This document shows, piece by piece, positions 18,848-28,901 of a stretch of DNA of 64,000 bases (position 1 is the first letter of the stretch; the number at the start of each line of letters is the position of its first letter). The position numbers were made by a program, and so were the translations under genes. Under the pieces are notes generated by a model. That model saw nothing but the letters and a program-made list of their open reading frames with translations, did no database searches and was not told where the DNA came from. Location of the stretch: positions 159,716-223,715 of the forward strand of contig NZ_JACHXA010000006.1 in assembly GCF_014191775.1 (NCBI RefSeq). Reading direction: 5' to 3'. This DNA is from Limibacillus halophilus (GTDB taxonomy: Bacteria > Pseudomonadota > Alphaproteobacteria > Kiloniellales > CECT-8803).

Positions 18848-19450
18848 TCAAGAAGAGGCGGCTGGACTGCGCGCGCGCATAGCCGCGGTAAGCGTACCGT
18901 CATCCAGATAGTCGAGCTGTCCGCCGACCGGAACGCCATGTGCAAGCCGCGACAGCCTGACATCGCAACCAGCCAGCCTTTCGGCCAGATAATGGGCCGT
19001 GGTTTGGCCATCGACCGTAGCGCCCAGGGCAAAGATCACCTCGACCACCTTTGTGTCGGAGGCACGCTCGACAAGGCTTGCAACACGGAGTTCCTCGGGT
19101 CCGCGGCCATCAAGCGCCGACAGGGTCCCGCCCAAGACATGGTAGCGCCCCTTGAAAGCGCCGCTACGTTCAAGCGCCCAGAGATCCGCTACTTCTTCCA
19201 CGACACAGATGAGGCTGTCGTCTCGAACAGGATCGACACAAAGGCTGCAGGGGTCTTGGGAATCGAGGTTGCCGCAACGACCGCAGGACACAACCCGCTC
19301 CGCGGTCTGCTGCAACGCCGCGGCCAGTGGCACCAACAGCTGCTCGCGCCGCTCCAACAGCGCCAGCGCCGCCCGGCGCGCGGATCGAGGGCCTAGTCCC
19401 GGCAAGCGGGCCAAAAGCTGTATCAGCCTCTCGATTTCACCAGCGCTCAC
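18848..19450 (-). CDS. recR: Recombination protein RecR
   Basis: This 200-residue protein acts with RecO and RecF in loading RecA at gaps. It has the helix-hairpin-helix start ([21 protein letters not shown]), the four-cysteine zinc finger ([18 protein letters not shown]), and a Toprim domain ([26 protein letters not shown]). Length matches the family. It lies downstream of dnaX and ybaB in the standard dnaX-ybaB-recR order with 28 bp after ybaB. Confidence 0.97.
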   Translation of the reverse strand: MSAGEIERLIQLLARLPGLGPRSARRAALALLERREQLLVPLAAALQQTAERVVSCGRCGNLDSQDPCSLCVDPVRDDSLICVVEEVADLWALERSGAFKGRYHVLGGTLSALDGRGPEELRVASLVERASDTKVVEVIFALGATVDGQTTAHYLAERLAGCDVRLSRLAHGVPVGGQLDYLDDGTLTAAMRARSPAASS

Positions 19451-19478
19451 AGCGGTACGAAGCTCCTTCGCCTGAAGC

Positions 19479-19802
19479 TCAAAACGGTAATTTAAGGCCG
19501 GGAGGAAGCTGCATACCGCCGGTAATTTCCTGCATCTGTTCTTGCACGTAGGCTTCGACTTTCGCCTTCGCGTCGTTTGCTGCGGCGACGATCAGGTCCT
19601 CCAGAACTTCCACGTCATTCGGATCAACCAATGATGGCTCAATGGAGAGATTCCGTAACTCGCCCTTCCCATTCATCGTCACCTGCACCAACCCACCCCC
19701 AGCAACGCCCGTGACTTCCGCGGCCGCCAATTGCTCCTGCATCTCCGCCATCTTGGCCTGCATCTGCTGGGCCTGTTTCATCATCTGCCCAAGATTCTTC
19801 AT
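19479..19802 (-). CDS. YbaB/EbfC nucleoid-associated protein
   Basis: This 107-residue DNA-binding protein forms dimers with a tweezer-like shape in its family. The start [22 protein letters not shown] and the core [20 protein letters not shown] are characteristic, followed by [15 protein letters not shown]. Its ATG overlaps the dnaX stop by four bases, so it is translated with dnaX. The usual neighbours dnaX and recR flank it. Confidence 0.96.
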   Translation of the reverse strand: MKNLGQMMKQAQQMQAKMAEMQEQLAAAEVTGVAGGGLVQVTMNGKGELRNLSIEPSLVDPNDVEVLEDLIVAAANDAKAKVEAYVQEQMQEITGGMQLPPGLKLPF

Positions 19803-21661
19803 TCCAGATCCTCCCCATCGCCCAGGAAAGCTTCCAGAGCTTCCGGGTCCACTTCCAAATCGTCATCCAACCCTAAATTCGACAGGGCCTCCTCGACAGC
19901 CTCCGTTTCGAGAGAGGCGCCCGTGATCGCGATCAACTTCGCGCCGGGGAACAATTCCTGGACGCTGCGCACCAGGGGCTCCGCCAGAACCTGACGACGT
20001 TCGGCCGCCTCCGCATCGGCGCGTTGCTCAGACAGAGTTGCCTCTCCGGCGGCGCCGGAGACCGTAACCACCCAGCGCATTTGCGTCCACTCGGTCAAAA
20101 AGCGGGATAGGCGTCCGGCCAAATCACGCGGCGCACGCTCACTTGGGCGAATTTCTATACGACCGGGCTCGAAGGCGACAAGATTTACCTCATTGACCAA
20201 TAGAGCCGCTAATCGTGGCTCCTTCATCCGGCTACAAAGAGCTGCAACCGCCTCGAAATCCTTGGGAATTTCCGCCTGAGGCGCTGGCGCTGTAACAGGT
20301 TCGAGGGCATCTTCGCCTTGCGGCTCGCTTTCTGAACTGGTCTGCGGCGCCTCCTGCGGTTGCGGCAAGCTGGCGCCACCGCCACCGCTACTGACCAACC
20401 GGGCGCGGGGGGCATCGCTGCCACCCTCGGGCCCGCCTTTCGTGTTGCCTGGAGCACGGCCTGAAGTGTCGTTCTGGCCCACCAAGCGCTTTACCAGATC
20501 GCCCGGTGGCGGCAGGTCGCTGATATGGGCCAAGCGAATCAATACCATCTCGGCGGCGCTAAGCGGCGCCGGAGCGAACTGGGTTTCCTGCAATCCCTTC
20601 AGCAGTATCTGCCAAGCGCGCGACAGAACCGGCATCGAAAGCGCTTCAGCCATGGCCCGGCCCCGAACGCGCTCTGCCTCCGGCAATCCGGCTTCCGCCG
20701 CATTCTGCGGAATAAGCTTTGCCCGGGTCAGCCAGTGAGTCAGCTCAAGAAGGTCTTGCAAAACCACAGCAGGATCAGCGCCCTTGGCATGTAGGTCGCC
20801 CATCACCGCCAAAGCTTCTTGAATGCGGCCGCCCATGAGGTGATCCAGCAAATCGAATATCTGGGAGCGATCGGCTAACCCCAGCATCTCCCGCACCAGT
20901 TCGCTCTCCACCTTTCCGCCGCCCAGCGCGATGGCTTGATCGAGCAGCGATAGCCCATCTCGGACCGAGCCGTCAGCGGCGCGAGCGATCATGGCAATCG
21001 CCAAGTCATCGGCTGACACCTTCTCGCGCGCCAACAGGCCTTGGAAATGCGTGACCAGCTCCACTTGATCGACGCGGCGTAGATCAAAGCGTTGGCATCG
21101 CGAGAGAACGGTGACGGGAACCTTGCGAATTTCCGTCGTAGCAAAGACGAAAACCACGTGCTCAGGCGGCTCTTCAAGGGTCTTCAACAGCGCGTTGAAC
21201 GCGCTGGTTGAGAGCATGTGCACCTCGTCGATGATATAGACCTTGTAACGCGCGGAAACCGGACGGTACCGCACACCGTCGAGCAGTTCGCGCATATCGT
21301 CGACGCCGGTGCGGCTGGCCGCATCCATCTCTATCACATCAACATCGCGGTCCTCGGCTATGGCCTTACAATGATCGCAAACGCCGCAGGGCGCCGCCGT
21401 GGCCTGCCCGCTACCGTCCTGACCGATGCAATTGAGGGCTTTGGCCAGAATCCGCGCGGTGGTGGTCTTGCCGACACCACGCACACCGGTCAATACGAAA
21501 GCATGCGCCAAACGCCCGCCGTTGATGGCGTTGGTCAAGGTGCGCACCAACGCCTCCTGGCCGATCAGCTCGGAGAAATTACTGGGCCGATACTTGCGTG
21601 CCAGGACTCGATAAGGCGCCTGGGGCGCGGTGTCGGTCCTGTCGGCGGTTTGATCGGTCAT
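19799..21661 (-). CDS. dnaX: DNA polymerase III subunits gamma/tau
   Basis: This 620-residue clamp-loader subunit has Walker [18 protein letters not shown], the zinc module C-x8-CGVCDHC (C at [12 protein letters not shown]), [22 protein letters not shown] with the Walker B and SRC motif [14 protein letters not shown]. Domain III follows to about residue 370, then a proline/glycine-rich tau-specific tail to the end. I do not see an obvious slippery A-run that would yield a shorter gamma form. The SRP RNA gene lies just upstream on the same strand. Confidence 0.97.
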   Translation of the reverse strand: MTDQTADRTDTAPQAPYRVLARKYRPSNFSELIGQEALVRTLTNAINGGRLAHAFVLTGVRGVGKTTTARILAKALNCIGQDGSGQATAAPCGVCDHCKAIAEDRDVDVIEMDAASRTGVDDMRELLDGVRYRPVSARYKVYIIDEVHMLSTSAFNALLKTLEEPPEHVVFVFATTEIRKVPVTVLSRCQRFDLRRVDQVELVTHFQGLLAREKVSADDLAIAMIARAADGSVRDGLSLLDQAIALGGGKVESELVREMLGLADRSQIFDLLDHLMGGRIQEALAVMGDLHAKGADPAVVLQDLLELTHWLTRAKLIPQNAAEAGLPEAERVRGRAMAEALSMPVLSRAWQILLKGLQETQFAPAPLSAAEMVLIRLAHISDLPPPGDLVKRLVGQNDTSGRAPGNTKGGPEGGSDAPRARLVSSGGGGASLPQPQEAPQTSSESEPQGEDALEPVTAPAPQAEIPKDFEAVAALCSRMKEPRLAALLVNEVNLVAFEPGRIEIRPSERAPRDLAGRLSRFLTEWTQMRWVVTVSGAAGEATLSEQRADAEAAERRQVLAEPLVRSVQELFPGAKLIAITGASLETEAVEEALSNLGLDDDLEVDPEALEAFLGDGEDLE

Positions 21662-21720
21662 AGATGCTTGGGGCTGTTGCGGGAATTACGACCTCGCCGT
21701 CACGGTCTCATGACCGCAAT

Positions 21721-21821
21721 GGGGTGGGAGGCTGGACAGACGACCCGAGCCGAACTCGTTACGGCTGCTTCCTTCCGGACCTGACCGGGTTGGCGAGGGA
21801 CTCGTCCGCCGCCAGCCACCC
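21721..21821 (-). ncRNA. ffs: Small bacterial signal recognition particle RNA (4.5S)
   Basis: On the minus strand the conserved SRP domain IV hairpin core GGTCAGGTCCGGAAGGAAGC is present at about 21764-21783. Its flanks pair: GGCTGG near the 5' end (about 21813-21818) with CCAGCC near the 3' end (about 21730-21735), then GGGT with ACCC beyond a mismatch. The RNA binds Ffh and guides membrane-protein targeting. Ends are estimated from the pairing and the upstream -10 box. The position directly ahead of dnaX is typical of alphaproteobacteria. A CGGTC/GACCG hairpin at 21703-21716 follows, without a T-run. Confidence 0.93.
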
Positions 21822-21827
21822 AAGCCC

Positions 21828-21858
21828 ACTATAGCCACAGAAAGGGCGCTTGGGGCAA
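21828..21858 (-). promoter_or_regulatory. Promoter of the SRP RNA gene
   Basis: On the minus strand a -35-like TTGCCC (21858-21853) is followed after 19 bases by TATAGT (21833-21828). This places the start of transcription near 21821, which agrees with the folded 5' end of the SRP RNA. The long spacer lowers confidence. Confidence 0.5.
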
Positions 21859-21932
21859 GGGTAAAGCGGCGCAAAAATCCTATGTCATCAGTTCCCGTTG
21901 CCAGACTCTGAGGAAAGGGGCAGTTTAGCGTC

Positions 21933-22859
21933 ATGGCACGGAGCAATTTCTATAGCGGCGGCGGGTTGGACCGCGCAGAACTTCTGCGCCGCGATCCGGC
22001 ATGGATAACCCTGGCGATTCGGACCGGCCGGCTGCGGCTGGTACCGGTGTGGCGCAACCACAACCTTGTTTCAAATCCGGAAGCCCCTCGGCCTCTGTTT
22101 CTGGATAGTCTGGATCAGATGGAACGCTTGCTGGCGAGCGGTCATGAGCCTTTCCTCCTGGGACATCGCGAAGAAGTAACCTTCGCCGCGCTCGATCTCA
22201 GTCAGTACGACGATCCGAGCGATGTCACCGTCATTGAAGCCCTGGGTGAAGCCAACTTCGAGGATCTGCGGCGGGTCGGACCGCTGCTCGATCGTTGGGA
22301 GGGGTCGCTGCTGGCCTATGCGCGCGGCCTGTGCTGGTGGCACCAGCGGCATGGGTACTGCGGGGTTTGTGGCTCGCCCACACGATCAGAGAATGCCGGA
22401 CACCAGCGGCGCTGCACCAATGAGGGGTGCAGCGCGCTGCATTTCCCGCGCACCGATCCCGCCGTCATCATGTTGGTGCACGACGGCGAGCGCTGCGTCC
22501 TGGGCCGCCAACAAGCTTGGCCGAGCGGCATGCACTCGACATTGGCTGGGTTCGTCGAGCCCGGCGAAAGCCTGGAGGAGGCCGTCGCCCGCGAGGTGTT
22601 CGAGGAAGTCGGCTTGGCGGTAAGCGATGTGGTCTACCACTCGTCCCAGCCCTGGCCTTTTCCCTCCTCCATCATGTTGGGATTTTTTGCCCGTACGAAC
22701 GAACACACCCTGAAAATCGATCCCAACGAGTTGGAGAGCGCCGCTTGGTTTACACGGGATGAACTCTTGAACGCCCCGGAAGACGACACACTGCGTCTGC
22801 CAAGGCGGGATTCCATAGCCCGGCACCTAGTGACAAGCTGGCTGAACGACGACTTTTGA
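21933..22859 (+). CDS. nudC: NADH pyrophosphatase / NAD-capped RNA hydrolase
   Basis: This 308-residue Nudix enzyme splits NADH to NMNH and AMP and in its family removes NAD caps from RNA. A zinc ribbon with four cysteines (CGVCGSP and RCTNEGC, about residues 145-170) precedes the Nudix domain. The Nudix box GX5EX7REVXEEXG is complete in GFVEPGESLEEAVAREVFEE. The NudC-specific SQPWPFPSS segment follows it. It is divergent from the SRP RNA and convergent with pheA. Confidence 0.95.
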   Translation: MARSNFYSGGGLDRAELLRRDPAWITLAIRTGRLRLVPVWRNHNLVSNPEAPRPLFLDSLDQMERLLASGHEPFLLGHREEVTFAALDLSQYDDPSDVTVIEALGEANFEDLRRVGPLLDRWEGSLLAYARGLCWWHQRHGYCGVCGSPTRSENAGHQRRCTNEGCSALHFPRTDPAVIMLVHDGERCVLGRQQAWPSGMHSTLAGFVEPGESLEEAVAREVFEEVGLAVSDVVYHSSQPWPFPSSIMLGFFARTNEHTLKIDPNELESAAWFTRDELLNAPEDDTLRLPRRDSIARHLVTSWLNDDF

Positions 22860-22887
22860 ACCCACCAAGCGCCGTCGCCTACGCTGT

Positions 22888-23748
22888 TCAGAATCCCCCG
22901 ATGCCGTTTTCCTGCCTGCGAAATGGGCTGGCCGGATAAACACCGAGAATCTTCACTTCTCGGGAGAAGAAGCTGAGTTCTTCCAGGGCCAGCCTCACCG
23001 AGCGATTATCAGGGTGACCTTCGATATCGGCATAAAACTGCGCGACATTGAAGGACCCATCCAGGATGTAGCTCTCCAACTTGGTCAGGTTGACGCCGTT
23101 GGTCGCAAAGCCGCCCAACGCCTTGTAAAGCGCCGCCGGAACCGAACGCACGCGGAAGACGAAACTCGTTACGACCGGACCCGTCTCGGGCTCGGGATGG
23201 ATTGGATCGCGGGCCATGATTATGAAGCGCGTTGTATTGTGCGCCTCGTCCTCGATGTTGCTGGCCAGCGATTTCAGGCCGTAAATCTCGCCCGCCAGCT
23301 TGGATGCGATGGCGGCCTCGTTGGGAGACTTCTTCTCCGCGAGTTCGGCAGCGGAACCGGCGGTGTCGGCATGAACGATCGCCTTCCAGCCTCGCTCCTT
23401 GATCATACGCCGGCACTGCGACAGGGCATGAACATGGCTACGTACGATTTTCACATCCTCCAGCGTCACACCCTCCGGCGCCAGGAGTTGATGTTCGACC
23501 TTATGGAAATGTTCGCCGATGATATGCAGGCCTGAGCTTGGCAACAGATGATGGATGTCGGCCACACGCCCGGCACTGGAGTTGTCGATTGGGATCATAG
23601 CGAATTGGGCGTTGTCCGAGACCACCGCGCCAAAGGTATCCTCGAAAGACGAGCAAGGCAGTGTTTCGTAGGCCGGGAAAACCGTCCGGCAGGCCATGTC
23701 GGAGTAAGCACCCGGGACGCCTTGAAAGGCTATTTTTTTCTGCGCCAT
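22888..23748 (-). CDS. pheA: Prephenate dehydratase (monofunctional)
   Basis: This 286-residue enzyme converts prephenate to phenylpyruvate for phenylalanine synthesis. The two-lobed dehydratase domain starts IAFQGVPGAYSD and contains PIDNSSAGRV and the catalytic NTTRF motif. A C-terminal ACT domain (PAALYKALGGFATNGVNLTKLES) would bind phenylalanine for feedback control. It lacks a mutase domain; the mutase is at 16326-17210. ATG 23748 is used; an in-frame TTG lies 15 bases upstream. Downstream of kdsB on the same strand with a gap of about 66 bp. Confidence 0.95.
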   Translation of the reverse strand: MAQKKIAFQGVPGAYSDMACRTVFPAYETLPCSSFEDTFGAVVSDNAQFAMIPIDNSSAGRVADIHHLLPSSGLHIIGEHFHKVEHQLLAPEGVTLEDVKIVRSHVHALSQCRRMIKERGWKAIVHADTAGSAAELAEKKSPNEAAIASKLAGEIYGLKSLASNIEDEAHNTTRFIIMARDPIHPEPETGPVVTSFVFRVRSVPAALYKALGGFATNGVNLTKLESYILDGSFNVAQFYADIEGHPDNRSVRLALEELSFFSREVKILGVYPASPFRRQENGIGGF

Positions 23749-23814
23749 CTGCTGGTCTCGCAATTTGCTGATGATAAAGGTCTGGTCACGCCTAAAAGCC
23801 CTGATTCCCGCGCT

Positions 23815-24576
23815 TCAAGTGCGGGCCGAAAGCATCTGCCGGGCGCGCTCCAGGTCGGCCGGAGTATCGACACCCAGTGGTATGGTGTCAACGCAGGCGA
23901 CGCCAAGCCGCATGCCAGCTTCCAGGGCCCGTAATTGCTCCAGCTTCTCGCGCTTTTCAAGTGGTGATGGCGGCAAAGACACAAAACGATCCAAGGCCTG
24001 GCGCCGGTAAGCGTAGATACCGATGTGGTGATAGAGCGGAAGAGCGGTATTGCCTTGGTCCCAAGGTATCGGCGCTCGACTGAAATAGAGCGCCTTCGCC
24101 TGACGCCCTGGACCTTCGAAAAGACAGGCGATCTTGACCACGTTCGGGTTGGTGCGCTCGGCTTCTTCTTTGATTTCCGCGCAAAGGGTCGCGATATCCA
24201 CGCTGGTATCGCTCAGCGGGACCAGGACAGTGCGTAATGCCGCCGAATCCAAAGTCGGAAGGTCGCCTTGGAGATTGACCACGACATTGTGCCTGCGCTC
24301 GGGGTCGCAACGTTCCAGGGCCTGATGGATTCGGTCGGACCCGCTGGGCAAATCCGGATCCGTCATAATTGCACGGCCGCCCGCCGCTTCCACCGCCTCC
24401 AGGATTTCCCGATCGCCTGCCGCCACGACAACCGGTCCGACATCCGCCTCTTGAGCGCGCCGCAAAACCTGCACGATCATTGGCACCCCTGCAATCTGGG
24501 CAAGCGGCTTGCCGGGCAGGCGGCTTGCCGCCATGCGGGCTGGAATTACAACGATCGGGTTTTGGGCCTCGGCCAT
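23815..24576 (-). CDS. kdsB: 3-deoxy-manno-octulosonate cytidylyltransferase
   Basis: This 253-residue enzyme activates Kdo to CMP-Kdo for lipopolysaccharide core synthesis. The N-terminus [15 protein letters not shown] is the nucleotide-binding motif, followed by [30 protein letters not shown] and [13 protein letters not shown] 24576 has GAGGA 5 bases upstream; the frame continues upstream for 170 codons without family resemblance and is not used. Its presence shows a Gram-negative outer membrane with Kdo. Confidence 0.95.
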   Translation of the reverse strand: MAEAQNPIVVIPARMAASRLPGKPLAQIAGVPMIVQVLRRAQEADVGPVVVAAGDREILEAVEAAGGRAIMTDPDLPSGSDRIHQALERCDPERRHNVVVNLQGDLPTLDSAALRTVLVPLSDTSVDIATLCAEIKEEAERTNPNVVKIACLFEGPGRQAKALYFSRAPIPWDQGNTALPLYHHIGIYAYRRQALDRFVSLPPSPLEKREKLEQLRALEAGMRLGVACVDTIPLGVDTPADLERARQMLSART

Positions 24577-24712
24577 GAAATCCTCGTCTTTCGGGTTGAA
24601 GCGCCACCTTCTATGCTGGCGCTGCGACTCTCTGCCGCGTAAAAAGCCTTCGAACCGAACGCAAACTGTATCTGGCTTTACCGCGTGCGAAAGGTTAATG
24701 AGGGAGGCGGAA

Positions 24713-24732
24713 AGCGAAAAGTGCTTTTCGCT
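24713..24732. promoter_or_regulatory. 20-bp dyad upstream of the cytochrome promoter
   Basis: AGCGAAAAG and CTTTTCGCT form perfect 9-bp arms around a TG centre. The element ends 10 bp before the -35 box at 24743. A loop of two bases cannot close an RNA hairpin well, so a DNA-binding dimer is more likely than a terminator. It is in the right place for an activator of the cytochrome gene. The binding protein is unknown. Confidence 0.5.
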
Positions 24733-24742
24733 GTCCATGCTG

Positions 24743-24771
24743 TTGATTGCCGGGCGCGCGCGCACTAAAGT
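24743..24771 (+). promoter_or_regulatory. Sigma70-type promoter of the diheme cytochrome gene
   Basis: TTGATT (24743-24748) is separated by 17 bases from TAAAGT (24766-24771). Transcription would start near 24778, about 30 bases before the ATG at 24810. This also argues against an in-frame upstream start at 24747, which lies inside the promoter. Confidence 0.55.
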
Positions 24772-24809
24772 CCCGCGCCAACCATACTTGTACATCCAGG
24801 GGAAGCGTG

Positions 24810-25859
24810 ATGTCCCTCGAACTGAATAAAATTGCTGCAGCCGTTTTAACGGGAGGCGTAATCGCCATGGCGTCGGGCTTCGCCGCCCATCTCCTCGTGC
24901 CTGAGCACGAACTGGAGGAAAGCGTCTACCACGTTGCCGGTTTGGAATCAGCAACCGATGCAACGGTGGATGAGGGTCCGACCGTCGATCCGGTCCTGGC
25001 TCTGCTCGCCGACGCCAATGTCGAAGACGGCCAGGGTGTCGCCAAGAAATGCACCGCATGTCATACCTTTGAGGAAGGGGGCGCAAACAAGGTCGGCCCC
25101 AATCTCTATGGCATCGTGGGAGCCAAGGTCGGACACAGGGACGACTTTTCTTATTCCGATGGACTGCTCGGCTCCGCGAGCGAAACCTGGACTTATGAGG
25201 CCCTTAGCGCTTTCCTGGCCAATCCGAAGGATTACGCCCCCGGCACCAAAATGAGCTTTGCCGGAATCAGCAAGCCGGCCGACCGAGCAGCTCTCATCGC
25301 CTATCTGCGCAGCTTGAGCGCGTCGCCCCTGCCGTTGCCGAGCCCGGAGGAAAGCAATGCCTCCGCCGCGCCGGCCGAGGGTGCCGCCAGCACTGTAGCC
25401 GAGGCCGCGAGTGATGCCGCCAGTGCCGTCGCAGAGGCTGCGGGTAGCGCGGTAGGCGCTGTCACGGATGCCGCCGAGGCCGTGGCGGGTGCGGCGGCCG
25501 TGACTGCCCTGATGATCACCGGTGATGCCGAGAACGGGCAGAAGGTCGCGCGCAAGTGCGCCGCTTGTCATTCATTTGACGAGGGCGGACCCAACAAGGT
25601 CGGGCCGAATCTTTACGGCGTGGTCGGCGCGGACATCGCGAACCACGAGGGCTATCGCTACTCTGACGCGCTGGCCGCCAAGGAAGGTGCTTGGGATTTC
25701 GGCAGTCTCGATAGCTACCTCAAGAGCCCCAAGGAATTTGCACCCGGCACAAAGATGACATTCGCCGGGATCAGCAATGACCAGGACCGCGCCGATTTGA
25801 TCCTTTATCTGCGGTCTCTGTCGGCCTCTCCGGCCCCCTTGCCGGAGAAGGATTCCTAA
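24810..25859 (+). CDS. Membrane-anchored diheme cytochrome c (two cytochrome c2-like domains)
   Basis: This 349-residue protein has an uncleaved-looking N-terminal anchor (about 8-30) and two class I cytochrome c domains. Domain 1 (about 75-175) binds heme at CTACH and ends with the methionine ligand segment GTKMSFAGI; domain 2 (about 240-345) has CAACH and GTKMTFAGI. They are joined by an alanine-rich linker of about 55 residues made of [20 protein letters not shown] units. The repeats share [28 protein letters not shown], so they arose by duplication. It probably shuttles electrons between membrane complexes, like CycM. ATG 24810 follows GGGGAAG. It has its own promoter and terminator. Confidence 0.9.
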   Translation: MSLELNKIAAAVLTGGVIAMASGFAAHLLVPEHELEESVYHVAGLESATDATVDEGPTVDPVLALLADANVEDGQGVAKKCTACHTFEEGGANKVGPNLYGIVGAKVGHRDDFSYSDGLLGSASETWTYEALSAFLANPKDYAPGTKMSFAGISKPADRAALIAYLRSLSASPLPLPSPEESNASAAPAEGAASTVAEAASDAASAVAEAAGSAVGAVTDAAEAVAGAAAVTALMITGDAENGQKVARKCAACHSFDEGGPNKVGPNLYGVVGADIANHEGYRYSDALAAKEGAWDFGSLDSYLKSPKEFAPGTKMTFAGISNDQDRADLILYLRSLSASPAPLPEKDS

Positions 25860-25932
25860 TAGAGGACACCCGCCTCGGACCTGTCTCAAGGACTATGGCT
25901 CGAGGAGTCACGTGCCGTTGAAGAATGAGGAA

Positions 25933-25966
25933 ATTGGGGCCGAATCGAATCGGCCCCAATTTTTTT
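25933..25966 (+). terminator. Rho-independent terminator after the cytochrome gene
   Basis: ATTGGGGCCG (25933-25942) pairs perfectly with CGGCCCCAAT (25951-25960) around an 8-base loop and is followed by a run of seven T. It lies 74 bp after the cytochrome stop. It also shows that the hisN reading frame upstream of 26063 is not translated as part of that gene. Confidence 0.92.
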
Positions 25967-26062
25967 GCCGCCCCCCGCAAGCCTTGCTTGCACTTGGTTC
26001 GCCCGAGGCCTTGTGGGAATATGCCGTTCCGCTACCGTCCCCTATCATCCAGGAGTTTGCGC

Positions 26063-26875
26063 GTGCCCCAGGTCTTTCAGGATACAGACTTCTTGAACCG
26101 CTGTTTGAGTATCGCCGCCGAAGCCGCCGACGCGGCAGCAGCGGTGACGCGTGGGTACTTCCGGCGGGAAATCGATGTGATCAGCAAGAACGACGAGTCG
26201 CCGGTCACCCGCGCGGACCGGGAAGCTGAGTTGGCGGCGCGTGCGGTCTTCGAAAAACACTTCCCAAAGCACGGAATCATCGGCGAGGAGCAAGGCGTCA
26301 GCCGCGGCGATGCGGAGTTTATTTGGGTGATCGACCCGATTGACGGCACCAAGCAGTTTGTCACCGGCAATATTGGTTACGGGTCGCTGTTTGCGCTCAC
26401 CTGGAATGGCGAGCCTTTGCTGGGATTGATCGACATGCCCATGAAGCATGAGCGATGGGCAGCGGCGCGCGGGCTGGGAACACTTTTTACCGATTACAGA
26501 GGCACGCACAAAAGTCATGTTCGTGCCTGCCCTACCCTCTCCGACGCCATGCTGACGGCAACTGCGCCGGAGATGTTCAAGGGACCGAAAATTCCGGCCT
26601 TCCAACGTCTCAGCGAGGCGGTTCGCTTCACCACCTGGGGCAACGATTGTTACGGTTTCGGATTGCTTGCCAGCGGTTTCGTGGACCTTGTGGTGGAATC
26701 GAGCCTGGGCGTGTACGACTACATGGCCTTGGTTCCGGTGATCGAGGAGGCCGGTGGTATCATGACCGACTGGCAAGGCGCGCCTTTGACCCTGCAATCG
26801 GACGGCAGCGTGATTGCAGCGGGAGACCGCAGGTGCCTGGAGGCAACTCTTTCCCTCCTTGCCGAGTCGCTTTAG
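26063..26875 (+). CDS. hisN: Inositol-monophosphatase family phosphatase, probable histidinol-phosphatase
   Basis: This 270-residue magnesium-dependent phosphatase has the family motifs IIGEEQG, WVIDPIDGTKQF and a C-terminal metal site GVYDYMALVPVIEEAGG, where Tyr replaces the usual Trp before the catalytic Asp. The best match by pattern is the HisN histidinol-phosphatase group of alphaproteobacteria, but inositol- or 3',5'-bisphosphate activity cannot be excluded. The start is GTG 26063: AGGAG at 26051-26055 is 7 bases upstream and the longer frame crosses the terminator at 25933-25966. Confidence 0.85.
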   Translation: MPQVFQDTDFLNRCLSIAAEAADAAAAVTRGYFRREIDVISKNDESPVTRADREAELAARAVFEKHFPKHGIIGEEQGVSRGDAEFIWVIDPIDGTKQFVTGNIGYGSLFALTWNGEPLLGLIDMPMKHERWAAARGLGTLFTDYRGTHKSHVRACPTLSDAMLTATAPEMFKGPKIPAFQRLSEAVRFTTWGNDCYGFGLLASGFVDLVVESSLGVYDYMALVPVIEEAGGIMTDWQGAPLTLQSDGSVIAAGDRRCLEATLSLLAESL

Positions 26876-27004
26876 GCTGCATTTGGTTCAGGCAGGGCCT
26901 TGACCTGTCGCAAAAAGGCCATCACATCGTTGGCTGGCCGGTGTCCGACCAGAACCTCATCGAGGTTCAACGAGAAACCCTAACGGGAGGCAAAGTCGCT
27001 GGAG

Positions 27005-28891
27005 ATGTCGCCAACGCGCAGGTTCCTGTTTCCAGTCCTGGCAATCGCAGCAGCCCTGTTGTGGCCCTCGAGCGATGTCACCGCGCAGCAATCCGAATCA
27101 GGTCCGGCCGTTCACAAATCGAATGCCATCGCGATGCATGGCGAACCCAAGTACGGGCCCGACTTCAAGCACTTCGATTACGTGAATCCGGAAGCACCCA
27201 AAGGCGGCAGCTTGCGGCTCGCGGATGTTGGCGCTTTCGACTCCTTCAACAACTTCATTATCAAGGGCGAGGCGGCGGCCGGCATCGGGGGAATCTATGA
27301 TTCTCTGATGGAATCCAGCGCCGACGAGGCCTTTACGGAGTACTGCCTGCTTTGTGAGAGCGTCGAGTGGCCGGATGATCGCTCGTGGGTGGCCTTCACG
27401 CTGCGTGACGATGCCTACTGGCATGACGGCAAGCCGATCACCGTCGAGGACGTTATCTTCTCTCTCGATCTCTTGCGGACCCAGGGCCATCCCTTCTACC
27501 GCTTCTACTATGGGAGCGTGGCCTCGACGGAAATTACCGGGCCGCGAACGGTTCGCTTCACCTTCAGCGAGACCGGAAACCGGGAGTTGCCGCTCATCAT
27601 CGGGCAACTATCCATCTTGCCGAAGCATTACTGGGAGGCCCGGGATTTTTCGACGACGACCCTGGAACCTCCCCTGGGCAGCGGTCCTTACAAAGTCGAA
27701 AGTTTCGAGCCTGGGCGATTCGTCACCTACAAACGGGTCGAGAACTATTGGGCGCGCGATCTGCCGGTACAAAAGGGCCGTAACAACTGGGACGAAATTC
27801 GCTACGACTATTACCGCGACGACACCATCGTGCGCGAAGCGCTCAAGGGCGGCGACATCGATCTGCGCGTCGAGAATCAAGCCAAGGCGTGGGCCGTCGA
27901 TTACGATGTTCAAGCGGTGCGAGACGGCAAGGTGATTCTAGCGGAAATTCCAAACGAACGGCCGACCGGCATGCAGTCGTTTGCCATGAACACCCGCCGC
28001 GCGCCTTTCGACAATCGTCTCGTTCGACGGGCTTTGGCCTTTGCGTTCGACTTCGAATGGACGAACCGTAACCTGTTTTTCAGCCAGTACACCCGCACAG
28101 AAAGCTATTTTTCCAATTCGGAACTGGCATCGCGCGGATTGCCGACAGGCGCGGAACTGGAAATCCTGGAATCCTATCGCGACAGCTTGCCGCCGGAAGT
28201 CTTCACCGAGACCTATAGCGTTCCTTCGACCGACGGCAGTGGATGGCCGCGCGACAACCTCCGGCAAGCCTTCGCTTTACTCGAGGAAGCCGGGTGGATT
28301 GTTCGTGACATGAAGATGGTGAATGCAGAGACCGGCGAGCAGATGGGCTTCGAGATTTTGCTATCCTCGCCGGCCTTCGAGCGCATCGTCCTTCCCTACA
28401 TTCGGAACCTACGGCGCCTCGGCATCGACGCACGGGTCCGGCTTGTCGATTCCTCGCAGTACGTCAACCGCATCCGCAGCTTTGAGTTCGACATGATTGT
28501 CGGAAGTTGGGGTCAATCGGATTCCCCCGGCAACGAGCAGCGCAATTTCTGGGGTTGCCAGGCTGCCGAGTCACCGGGCAGCCGCAATCTGACCGGTGTT
28601 TGCGACCCGGTCGTCGATAGCCTGATCGAGCAACTGATCGCCGCGCCGGACCGCGAAAGCCTCGTGGCCACGACGCGCGCGTTGGATCGTGTCCTTCTAT
28701 GGGGTCATTACGTGGTCCCAAATTGGCACATCCGCATCGACCGCATCGCCTATTGGGATATCTTCGGACAACCCGAGATCGTACCTAAGAATGGCGCGCA
28801 GATAGATTCCTGGTGGATCGACAGAGCCAAAGCGGACAAGCTCAGCCGACGCCGTCAGACCGCCGACAGCAACAGCAAAGCGACGGAGTAA
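27005..28891 (+). CDS. yejA: ABC transporter substrate-binding protein YejA
   Basis: This 628-residue periplasmic binding protein of the peptide/nickel (SBP_bac_5) family has a signal peptide (1-28, ending DVTAQ). YejA-type features are [26 protein letters not shown] (in part), NFIIKGE, VTFSL-like helix [18 protein letters not shown] and a conserved middle [14 protein letters not shown]. YejABEF imports oligopeptides, and in E. coli carries microcin C. The gene starts a four-gene operon; the next starts 10 bp after its stop. Confidence 0.93.
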   Translation: MSPTRRFLFPVLAIAAALLWPSSDVTAQQSESGPAVHKSNAIAMHGEPKYGPDFKHFDYVNPEAPKGGSLRLADVGAFDSFNNFIIKGEAAAGIGGIYDSLMESSADEAFTEYCLLCESVEWPDDRSWVAFTLRDDAYWHDGKPITVEDVIFSLDLLRTQGHPFYRFYYGSVASTEITGPRTVRFTFSETGNRELPLIIGQLSILPKHYWEARDFSTTTLEPPLGSGPYKVESFEPGRFVTYKRVENYWARDLPVQKGRNNWDEIRYDYYRDDTIVREALKGGDIDLRVENQAKAWAVDYDVQAVRDGKVILAEIPNERPTGMQSFAMNTRRAPFDNRLVRRALAFAFDFEWTNRNLFFSQYTRTESYFSNSELASRGLPTGAELEILESYRDSLPPEVFTETYSVPSTDGSGWPRDNLRQAFALLEEAGWIVRDMKMVNAETGEQMGFEILLSSPAFERIVLPYIRNLRRLGIDARVRLVDSSQYVNRIRSFEFDMIVGSWGQSDSPGNEQRNFWGCQAAESPGSRNLTGVCDPVVDSLIEQLIAAPDRESLVATTRALDRVLLWGHYVVPNWHIRIDRIAYWDIFGQPEIVPKNGAQIDSWWIDRAKADKLSRRRQTADSNSKATE

Positions 28892-28901
28892 GGTAAGACC
28901 C

